This document shows positions 8,443 through 17,202 of a DNA stretch of 43,275 nt, piece by piece. This DNA is from Dissulfuribacter thermophilus (GTDB lineage Bacteria > Desulfobacterota > Dissulfuribacteria > Dissulfuribacterales > Dissulfuribacteraceae), in assembly GCF_001687335.1 (NCBI RefSeq), contig NZ_MAGO01000015.1:1-43275 (forward strand). Reading direction: 5' to 3'. The notes beneath the pieces were generated by a model, which saw only the letters and a program-made list of their open reading frames with translations, was not told the origin of the DNA and searched no databases. Each line of letters starts with the position of its first letter. Positions within the stretch are counted from its first letter, which is position 1. A program made the position numbers and the translations under genes.

Positions 8443-9075
8443 TTATTGTTTTACAAACATCTCCAAAATAGGACTGGAATAAATGAGGTAATAACCAGAG
8501 TCAGGTTCATCACTAGAGACACCATCCCCTTTTCCTTTATCTCTCTCACTCCTCAAAAAGGATGTAGTCTGGACTTTAATAGTGGCTATGACCGATCCAT
8601 TCCCATTTTGGGTTATGTAGTCTTTGTAATTGTTCTCATCTAAGAGCTCTCCATCCGCTGAAAAAAACCAATACAGAGTCTGTCCATGGGCAGTAGTGGT
8701 AGGGAACCCGTATCCAAGGGTGAATGATCCGACCAAGTCCTTGATAGCCTTCCGAGACCATACCTTATGGTATTCAGAGATTAAGATCACTAGATTGCTA
8801 TCTTTTTCTGCGACAATCTGAAGATCTCCATCCTTAAACCTGAAGGTGCCTTCGGCTGTTGGGGGCAAGCTCTGTTCTTCCGCCTTTCTCAACTGTTCTT
8901 CACTAAGGGGATAACAAAGCCTGTAGCCTGCTCTTCCAAGATCCAGCTTCTGAATATCCTTTATGAGGCTGTCAGGAATCCTGCTCTCTCCTGCCCAAAC
9001 AATCGATACTGAGACCAAAATTAGGCACACTGACAACGCTAGGCTTCTTATTCTAGCTTTTCCAGAATCAGTCAT
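8443..9075 (-). CDS. Exported protein of unknown function in the nitrite/nitrate operon
   Basis: Protein of 210 aa with a cleavable signal peptide (hydrophobic residues about 9-28, cleavage near VWAGE). I do not recognise a family. The mature part has a charged amphipathic start (SLIKDIQKLDLGRAGYRL), a central stretch rich in beta pattern and aromatic residues (GYGFPTTTAHGQTLYWFFSADGELL), and no CxxCH or cysteine cluster; only one cysteine remains after the signal. AGGAG precedes the ATG. It lies between the octaheme cytochrome gene and the beta-barrel gene, 31 bp from the latter, so it is probably a periplasmic accessory of that pair. Confidence 0.75.
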   Translation of the reverse strand: MTDSGKARIRSLALSVCLILVSVSIVWAGESRIPDSLIKDIQKLDLGRAGYRLCYPLSEEQLRKAEEQSLPPTAEGTFRFKDGDLQIVAEKDSNLVILISEYHKVWSRKAIKDLVGSFTLGYGFPTTTAHGQTLYWFFSADGELLDENNYKDYITQNGNGSVIATIKVQTTSFLRSERDKGKGDGVSSDEPDSGYYLIYSSPILEMFVKQ

Positions 9076-9106
9076 TATTTTGAACTCCTGTCCTATAACC
9101 TAAATT

Positions 9107-9130
9107 GGCCAGACCCAAGTAGGTCTGGCC
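9107..9130. other. Perfect 9-bp hairpin downstream of the octaheme cytochrome gene
   Basis: GGCCAGACC and GGTCTGGCC arms flank a six-base loop, 47-70 bases past the stop of the octaheme gene. A T-tract (CCTTTTTG) follows only on the plus strand, where no gene reads. On the minus strand the tail is AATTTAGG. It may stabilise or partly terminate the octaheme mRNA. Confidence 0.55.
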
Positions 9131-9176
9131 ACCTTTTTGTCATACCTTTTAGCACATTACTTCACTAATTAGATTT

Positions 9177-10802
9177 TTATTGACCATAGCGGAGCTTCTG
9201 CTCTTCCTTTATGAGCTTAAGCACCTCTGCACTTCCGCCAGTCCTGGTCCAGATGTGCTCGGGTTTGCTCAAGATCTCCTTAATCATCTTCTTATACTTT
9301 TCGCCCTTGCCAGCCTTTTCAGCCCTCTCCTGTACCAATGGGAGGAACTCTGTGTAGAAATGGCGGGCAATCTCGTACATTCCATGCCAGTGCACATAGT
9401 CTGGGCCATGCATTGCAGCTGCCATACGGGTACGACGTCCTTCATGATGCCAGATCTCAAACCAGTACCAGCCTATTGGATTCTGGAACTCTGTACCCTT
9501 CCAGATCCCGTCTTTCTTGAGTTCTTTTACGAGTTTGAGCCCAGGCTTGATGAACTTGTCATTATAGGTATAGACAAGAGAGTCAAACTGCTGATAGAAC
9601 TGCTCTACCTGGCTCATGGCATGACAGGACTTACAGACCTCTTGCATGTTCTTGCGGCGTTCTTTCCAACTAATTACCTTCTGGATGCGCTTCTCAACTA
9701 TTTGCTTGACGAGTTTGTCACCCTTTCTCACATAGACCTTCTGTTTGGCCTTCTGACCAGGCTGAGGAGGTATTTCACCTGGGACGTCGGTTGCTGTACC
9801 ATCGACAAATATCACTCTGTTGAGCTTCACAGAGAGAGGTGCTCTAAGATTCCATGAAATTCTGTCGCCAACATTGTGGGTGTTCTGGGCAATGGAGCCA
9901 TTTGCCTTTACATATTGGCCCATATGGCAGGTGGAACATGTTGGAGCGAAGTAATAATCTTTTCCGAGCACCCACTTTCCAGTCTTTAGAATGTCCATGC
10001 CATTCATGCCAGGACCACGAATAGCACTGAAGTATGCAATACCATGCTTAGACTCTTCATAGACCTCTTTTTGTGGGTGATCAGGCCCAAGGTGGCACTT
10101 ACCGCATGCATAGGGCTGGCGCGCGACACTGGCCCTAAATGAATGTTTGGAGTGACATGCGTTACATGTCCCCTTTGTACCGTCAGGATTAATTCTTCCT
10201 ATGCCACTGTTTGGCCATGTCATCCAGTCAATAAGGGGCGCACCTGTATCATTTTTAAGTGGAGCCCCAACTCTGTCATAAAGCTTCTTTTTCTTTACTT
10301 GGCCGTTCTTGTCCCTTACAAGCTTGACAACAGAACCATGGCACTGCCAGCAGCCATTTACCGCATCTGCCTTTGTGGTGGGAATACTGCCAATAACCTC
10401 ACCAAGGACATTGTCAAGAGAGGCCATAATCTCACCAGCTGTACTATGATGAGAGTTCATCATTTCTTTCAATTCCCTCTCATGACACATGCCACAGTCT
10501 CTTGGTGTCATTAGGGTCCTGATATATGCTCCCTCATGCATAAACCCCCATTCGTCACCCTTTTCAGTTGCATGACAGGTGTAGCATCCAATAGGACCTT
10601 CCTTTGCTGCAGCATGTGGGGAATTTTCCCACTGAAACACCAACGACTTGTTTTCCTTCAGGTGACACATCACGCATTTCTTGTTAAGCTCTTGCACCTT
10701 AGGATTCTTTACATCTTTCGAAAACTCTGTAGTGGCCATGGCCGGCGCTACAGATAGGCAAAAAAAGGCCAATAAACTCAGAAAAAAACCCCTTTTTTTC
10801 AT
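9177..10802 (-). CDS. Octaheme cytochrome c of the hydroxylamine oxidoreductase family, probable nitrite reductase
   Basis: Exported protein of 541 aa with a signal peptide (cleavage near AMAT, residue 23) and eight CxxCH motifs: CVMCH, CYTCH, CGMCH, CWQCH, CNACH, CGKCH, CSTCH and CKSCH. Size, heme count and the C-terminal helical part (GPDYVHWHGMYEIARHFYTEF) fit the octaheme HAO family. Reductive members in nitrate-ammonifying bacteria without NrfA are believed to reduce nitrite or hydroxylamine to ammonium. Context (nap genes downstream, NrfCD-like quinol module upstream, no ammonia oxidation genes) favours the reductive role. Whether the cross-linking tyrosine of oxidative HAO is present cannot be decided without alignment, because two tyrosines occur in the relevant segment. 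AGGAGGAGAAGT precedes the ATG. Confidence 0.87.
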   Translation of the reverse strand: MKKRGFFLSLLAFFCLSVAPAMATTEFSKDVKNPKVQELNKKCVMCHLKENKSLVFQWENSPHAAAKEGPIGCYTCHATEKGDEWGFMHEGAYIRTLMTPRDCGMCHERELKEMMNSHHSTAGEIMASLDNVLGEVIGSIPTTKADAVNGCWQCHGSVVKLVRDKNGQVKKKKLYDRVGAPLKNDTGAPLIDWMTWPNSGIGRINPDGTKGTCNACHSKHSFRASVARQPYACGKCHLGPDHPQKEVYEESKHGIAYFSAIRGPGMNGMDILKTGKWVLGKDYYFAPTCSTCHMGQYVKANGSIAQNTHNVGDRISWNLRAPLSVKLNRVIFVDGTATDVPGEIPPQPGQKAKQKVYVRKGDKLVKQIVEKRIQKVISWKERRKNMQEVCKSCHAMSQVEQFYQQFDSLVYTYNDKFIKPGLKLVKELKKDGIWKGTEFQNPIGWYWFEIWHHEGRRTRMAAAMHGPDYVHWHGMYEIARHFYTEFLPLVQERAEKAGKGEKYKKMIKEILSKPEHIWTRTGGSAEVLKLIKEEQKLRYGQ

Positions 10803-10908
10803 ACTTCTCCTCCTATCTCTTTTTTGGTCTGGAATTCATTAAAAGATTGACCAGTTATTTTTAATCATCCTTCACCTCATGCCTCTTCCCTCCCTTCCTG
10901 TTTTTCTA

Positions 10909-12078
10909 TTAAGAGGCCTCGGCCTCTGGCTTTGCCGGATGCCAAAGTGGAAAGATTTTTGAGAGTATGAAGAGTACCACCAGTGGAAGCGCGAGAATTA
11001 TTAGACCTGCTAGGAGCCCCTCCTTCCCCAAAAACTCCAGATCAAAGGAGGCATATCCACGACCACTTTTGGAAATTAACTGGCCACCAATTACAACGTT
11101 CCAACGCATCAATATCACCTGGAATAGGATCATGACTGAAACAAGTGAGGCAAAAAACTTGAGTGTGGGCGTGCTCACATTGGTAAGGGAAAGCCATGCC
11201 AACAACACGAATGGTATCACTGAAAAGACTCCCATTTGAAGCGTCCAGAAAGTAGTATAAAGAGGACCATTAAGGAGCCCTTCTACTATGTGCCAGTGCT
11301 CTACCCGTAAATATGCATGGACCCCTACATCCAAGAGCTCCATGGTCAAGTCGAGAATAAAGAAGCCCCAAAGGAACTTTACCAATGTTTTAATACAGTT
11401 AGCATCAGGCTCTTCTCCCTTAAACTTCATAATCAAGATATAGAGTAGGGTGATCCCTGCAATTCCGGATACACTAGCTGAAAGGAGGAACACCACTGGC
11501 ATAAGTGGAGTGAACCACCAGTGCACGGCCTTTACTCCACCAAAGATGAAACCAACATATCCATGGAGCGTACATGCCCATGGAATACCTATGGCTGCCA
11601 GGAATTTGATAACCTTTTTGTCTGCTTCACGAGATTGTGGAGTCACCTGAGTGACCCCAAAGGTAAGCAACCAGTATAGTTTTTTGAGAACCCCCTGAGT
11701 CCTATGATACATATCTACCAGGGTTTCTCTATAGACAAGCAAGATCTCCATGATAAGTAGCAGCCCGTATGAGCCATAGATGTAACCGAATCCTGCCATT
11801 GCCGACGTAGGACTCGGCGTGATCAACATCTTAAATGCCCTCTCTGGATGCCCAAGGTGGTTCAAAAGGGGCAGGGTACAACAGGTCCAGAAAGCAAAGG
11901 CAAAGACCAATGAGAAGCGCGATACAGGCTTAAGGGCCTTTATGTTAAATACGTGATATAGGGATGATACTATGAATGCCCCTGCAATAATCCCAGTTAT
12001 ATAGGGGTAAAGGACAATCATAAAGCTCCAGTGCACATGGTGCTCGTTTGGCAGTATAAATCCTGTTAATTCAGTCAT
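10909..12078 (-). CDS. nrfD: NrfD-type integral membrane quinol-interacting subunit
   Basis: Polytopic membrane protein of 389 aa with about nine hydrophobic helices, of the NrfD/PsrC family that exchanges electrons between membrane quinones and a periplasmic iron-sulfur partner. Conserved-looking pieces include the CTLPLLNHLGHPERAFKM loop and a histidine-rich amphipathic start. The ATG at 12078 overlaps the TGA of the upstream iron-sulfur gene (TGATG) with GGAGG seven bases before it. A GTG three bases earlier is in frame but too close to the ribosome-binding site. The 106-bp gap to the octaheme gene contains no clear terminator. Confidence 0.88.
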   Translation of the reverse strand: MTELTGFILPNEHHVHWSFMIVLYPYITGIIAGAFIVSSLYHVFNIKALKPVSRFSLVFAFAFWTCCTLPLLNHLGHPERAFKMLITPSPTSAMAGFGYIYGSYGLLLIMEILLVYRETLVDMYHRTQGVLKKLYWLLTFGVTQVTPQSREADKKVIKFLAAIGIPWACTLHGYVGFIFGGVKAVHWWFTPLMPVVFLLSASVSGIAGITLLYILIMKFKGEEPDANCIKTLVKFLWGFFILDLTMELLDVGVHAYLRVEHWHIVEGLLNGPLYTTFWTLQMGVFSVIPFVLLAWLSLTNVSTPTLKFFASLVSVMILFQVILMRWNVVIGGQLISKSGRGYASFDLEFLGKEGLLAGLIILALPLVVLFILSKIFPLWHPAKPEAEAS

Positions 12079-12911
12079 CACATCACCTCCTGGCGGGCGC
12101 CAAGATAGTAAAGATTGGGGTTGGTACCCATGTCTTTCTTTAAGACCGTGAGTATGTTTGGACTGTGTAAAATCTTATAGACCTCGGAGTTCTTATCATT
12201 CAGATCCCCAAACCTCCTTGCCTTTGTAGGACAGGCGTTAACACAGGCGGGCAAAAGTCCTCGTCTGACCCTATGGTAACACCAGGTGCATTTGTCAGAG
12301 GTGTGGCGCTCTGGATGGATGTAACGAACTCCGTATGGACATGCTTGAACGCAATAGGCACATCCTACACACTGCTCATAATCTATGAGGACAAATCCGT
12401 CTGGAGTCTGGAACGTAGCCCCAACCGGACATACCTGAACGCATGGGGGATCTTTACACATATTACACAGTTTGGGCACAAAGAATGCGTCTCTAATAGG
12501 CTTTTTTATGTCAGTCCTAGGCTGAAATCCATTGATGCCCCCATCAGGGGAATCCACGAAGACCTCCCCGTCTTCAGCAATTATGTATCTTTCGATCCAG
12601 GTTCGAGCAAAAGGATCTGGCACATTGTATTCATTCTTGTCAGCAACACAGCAGGAACCACAACCAATACACCGGTTTATATCCACTATGAAGGCAAAGC
12701 GCCTCTTGAACATGTCATATTCTTGTTCTCGTATCCCTGGAATCTGCTCAGGCGGCAACATGCCTGCTCCTGAGTCAATTACCATTAAAATCGTACCTGC
12801 TATTGCACCTCCAAGTACCTTCTTTATGAAAGAACGCCTATCCTTGTTTATAAGGTTCTTGGCCTCTTCCATACTGATCTCTTTTGGAACTTTAGGGGTT
12901 TTACTGGACAT
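12078..12911 (-). CDS. nrfC: NrfC-like Tat-exported protein with four [4Fe-4S] clusters
   Basis: Electron-transfer protein of 277 aa. It has a Tat-like signal (DRRSFIKK about 24-31, followed by a glycine/alanine hydrophobic run) and four cluster motifs starting CIGCGSC, CNMCKDPPC, CVGCAYC and CTWCYHR, as in NrfC, PsrB and related subunits. The frame is open to 13013, but that extension lies inside the tetraheme gene and lacks a signal. The ATG at 12911 has AAGGAGG upstream and overlaps the tetraheme stop by 11 bp, so it is chosen. With NrfD and the tetraheme cytochrome it makes a quinol-to-cytochrome relay. The pairing with the octaheme enzyme is inferred from gene order. Confidence 0.88.
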   Translation of the reverse strand: MSSKTPKVPKEISMEEAKNLINKDRRSFIKKVLGGAIAGTILMVIDSGAGMLPPEQIPGIREQEYDMFKRRFAFIVDINRCIGCGSCCVADKNEYNVPDPFARTWIERYIIAEDGEVFVDSPDGGINGFQPRTDIKKPIRDAFFVPKLCNMCKDPPCVQVCPVGATFQTPDGFVLIDYEQCVGCAYCVQACPYGVRYIHPERHTSDKCTWCYHRVRRGLLPACVNACPTKARRFGDLNDKNSEVYKILHSPNILTVLKKDMGTNPNLYYLGARQEVM

Positions 12912-13452
12912 TTTCACCCTCCTTGAGCATTGGGAACATCTTATTGGCCATATTGATATACTCGAGGGGTGCGTGTACGAGATGACACTGATTGCACAGA
13001 TGATCTGGCTCAACTTTCTGCTTTTTGAGATGATCTGGGTAGTAGACCGTTTTAATAACCTTGGGATCCCCTGGCCTGGACCTCACCGCCCTATCGTGAC
13101 ATCTCAAACACAACCTGTTGATCTCACTGCCCTTGTGCACCTTAAGGTAGCCTATGACCTTTCCATCTTTTACATGGTCAGCCAAGGGGCCATGACAAAA
13201 TTCACAGGAAACCGCACTGTGTTTACCCTTTGCATGGTATTCGAAATCCCACTCATGGCACTGCTTGCAGGAGGCATCAGTCTCATGCACCAATGGCCTG
13301 CTAATCTCTTCATCGATGTATGCTGCCCTATAATGGCCATAGCGCCCAAAGGTCCCAGGGGTAAAAACTATCTTTGCTATCACGACAATGGCGATCACCC
13401 CCAGCAGCACAAGGCCCATTCTCTTTAAATGAGTTTTTGATCCTGTTTGCAC
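12901..13452 (-). CDS. Membrane-anchored tetraheme cytochrome c
   Basis: Protein of 183 aa with one N-terminal membrane anchor (about 11-27, no obvious cleavage site) and a periplasmic part carrying four CxxCH sites (CKQCH, CEFCH, CLRCH, CNQCH) rich in extra histidines. The size resembles NrfH/NapC, but the spacing differs from canonical NapC. It is first in the operon, before nrfC- and nrfD-like genes, so it probably takes electrons from that module and passes them to the octaheme enzyme and perhaps NapM. GTG start at 13452 with GGAGG six bases upstream; no better ATG exists before the anchor. Confidence 0.82.
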   Translation of the reverse strand: MQTGSKTHLKRMGLVLLGVIAIVVIAKIVFTPGTFGRYGHYRAAYIDEEISRPLVHETDASCKQCHEWDFEYHAKGKHSAVSCEFCHGPLADHVKDGKVIGYLKVHKGSEINRLCLRCHDRAVRSRPGDPKVIKTVYYPDHLKKQKVEPDHLCNQCHLVHAPLEYINMANKMFPMLKEGENVQ

Positions 13453-13552
13453 CTATGACCTCCTCTCTAAAAAGGCATTACTCCCCGACCGCGCCTTGAA
13501 AGGCCATGCAAATCGACTCATGGTCGTTATATCTCAAAACCAAGTAAAGTTG

Positions 13553-13570
13553 TTGTTAAAGATGTAACAA
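13553..13570. promoter_or_regulatory. CRP/FNR-type dyad TTGTTA-N6-TAACAA
   Basis: A perfect 6+6 inverted repeat with a six-base spacer lies about 100 bp upstream of the tetraheme gene in the divergent rplU/nitrite-operon intergenic region, with a further half-site TGTTAA at 13574. The architecture matches operators of CRP/FNR-superfamily regulators; in sulfate reducers HcpR of this superfamily controls nitrogen-oxide genes. The regulator itself is not in the window. Confidence 0.55.
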
Positions 13571-13600
13571 ACCTGTTAAAAAAGGAGCAAGCCAAGATCC

Positions 13601-13629
13601 TTGACAATCCTTGTCTAACTAGGTATGCT
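13601..13629 (+). promoter_or_regulatory. Sigma70-type promoter of rplU-rpmA
   Basis: TTGACA at 13601-13606 and TATGCT at 13624-13629 with a 17-base spacer, about 62 bases before the rplU start. The -35 is perfect and the -10 is a good match, as expected for a ribosomal protein operon. Confidence 0.75.
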
Positions 13630-13690
13630 TGCGAGTCCCGCTGTAATAGTCGGGGGTAGTACGCGTTTATTCAATGACGGAGGAAGGACA

Positions 13691-14002
13691 ATGTACGCTG
13701 TAATAGAAACAGGTGGAAAACAGTATAAGGTTACCCCGGGTGAGGTATTGAATATTGAAAAGCTGGATGCAGAGGTAGGAAGCGAAGTCTTCTTTGAAAA
13801 GGTCTTAGTAGTGGAAAAAGACAACGATATCAAAATAGGTGCCCCGGTAGTAGAAGGCGCCAAGGTGTCTGCAGAGGTCATCGAGCATGGAAAAGGGAAT
13901 AAGGTGATCGTCTTCAAAAAGAAGCGTCGCAAAGGCTACAAGGTAAAACGTGGGCACAGACAGCATTACACTACTGTAGCCATTAAGGCAATAGAAGCCT
14001 AA
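13691..14002 (+). CDS. rplU: Ribosomal protein bL21
   Basis: Large-subunit ribosomal protein L21 of 103 aa, starting [14 protein letters not shown], the canonical L21 N-terminus, and containing the conserved basic [17 protein letters not shown] segment that binds 23S rRNA. The frame is open to 13625, but that extension contains the promoter -10 region; the ATG at 13691 has GGAGGAAGG just upstream. It is first in the conserved rplU-rpmA-obgE order. Confidence 0.98.
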   Translation: MYAVIETGGKQYKVTPGEVLNIEKLDAEVGSEVFFEKVLVVEKDNDIKIGAPVVEGAKVSAEVIEHGKGNKVIVFKKKRRKGYKVKRGHRQHYTTVAIKAIEA

Positions 14003-14017
14003 GCAAAGGAGGTCACA

Positions 14018-14272
14018 ATGGCACATAAGAAAGCTGGTGGAAGCAGTAAAAACGGAAGAGACAGTATTGGTCAGAGGCGAGGCGTCAAGCGCTTCGGAGG
14101 ACAATTCGTCCGCGCTGGAAATATCTTGGTAAGACAACTCGGCACCAAATTTCATCCTGGTAAAAACGTGGGCATGGGCAAAGACTATACCCTTTTTGCC
14201 AAGATCGACGGAGTTGTAAAATTTGAAACAAGGAGAAACAGGCAGCTCGTAAGCGTCTATCCTGCAGCATAA
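14018..14272 (+). CDS. rpmA: Ribosomal protein bL27
   Basis: Large-subunit protein L27 of 84 aa, beginning [16 protein letters not shown] and followed by [11 protein letters not shown], the near-invariant family N-terminus that reaches the peptidyl-transferase centre. GGAGG lies five bases before the ATG, and the gene begins 15 bp after rplU. It has no Firmicutes-type N-terminal cleavage extension. A terminator follows about 80 bp downstream. Confidence 0.98.
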   Translation: MAHKKAGGSSKNGRDSIGQRRGVKRFGGQFVRAGNILVRQLGTKFHPGKNVGMGKDYTLFAKIDGVVKFETRRNRQLVSVYPAA

Positions 14273-14352
14273 AAATCCCACCTAAGTCCTTAACGGCAAA
14301 GGGTGATTAGTTGCAGAGTTTACGTAAAAAGATATCTTTGACTTAAACAAAA

Positions 14353-14384
14353 GGCCCTCAAACATTTTGAGGGTCTTGTTTTCT
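14353..14384 (+). terminator. Rho-independent terminator after rpmA
   Basis: A stem of CCCTCAAA/TTTGAGGG, extended by one G-C and one G-T pair, closes a CAT loop and is followed by TTGTTTTCTT. It is preceded by an A-rich stretch and so could also act on the minus strand. It separates rplU-rpmA from obgE. Confidence 0.85.
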
Positions 14385-14558
14385 TGATAATATTCACATG
14401 AAACAAAACCTCAGTTTTTCTCCAGACGTCGCTTGGCCTGCCTACACACTGTCCCATACCCTGTAAGTCATTAGTGCATCCATGCTGCGCATCTTTATGC
14501 CGGAATCTCAAGTTTTTTGAGGGAAAAACTATGAATGGGACAAACTGGGAATGCTCCC

Positions 14559-17125
<2,567 letters not shown>

Positions 17126-17126
17126 C

Positions 17127-17153
17127 AAAAAAGCGGCCCATAAAGGGCCGCTT
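17127..17153 (-). terminator. Strong terminator after the 922-aa surface protein gene
   Basis: On the minus strand a GCGGCCC/GGGCCGC stem (plus two A-T pairs) with a five-base loop is followed directly by TTTTTT. It lies about 50 bases past the surface protein stop, and the T-run abuts the first possible start codon of the subtilase, leaving no space for a separate promoter. Confidence 0.9.
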
Positions 17154-17202
17154 CTGTTCTATTCAAGGGAGGGGCGCTCCCCTCCCAATCAATAGCTAGA
17201 TG

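Noticed and set aside
9180-9857. A 225-codon open frame on the plus strand
   Set aside because: It is antisense to the C-terminal third of the octaheme cytochrome and has no recognisable protein features.
12532-13428. A 298-codon open frame on the plus strand
   Set aside because: It lies antisense to the iron-sulfur and tetraheme genes, whose CxxCH and cluster motifs are unmistakable; the plus frame has no family pattern.
13453-13690. A clear sigma70 promoter for the nitrite/nitrate operon on the minus strand
   Set aside because: A TATAAC box is visible, but no acceptable -35 at 16-18 bases; only the dyad is reported.
13805-14281. A 158-codon frame antisense to rplU/rpmA
   Set aside because: The two ribosomal proteins on the other strand are certain; the antisense frame is a shadow.
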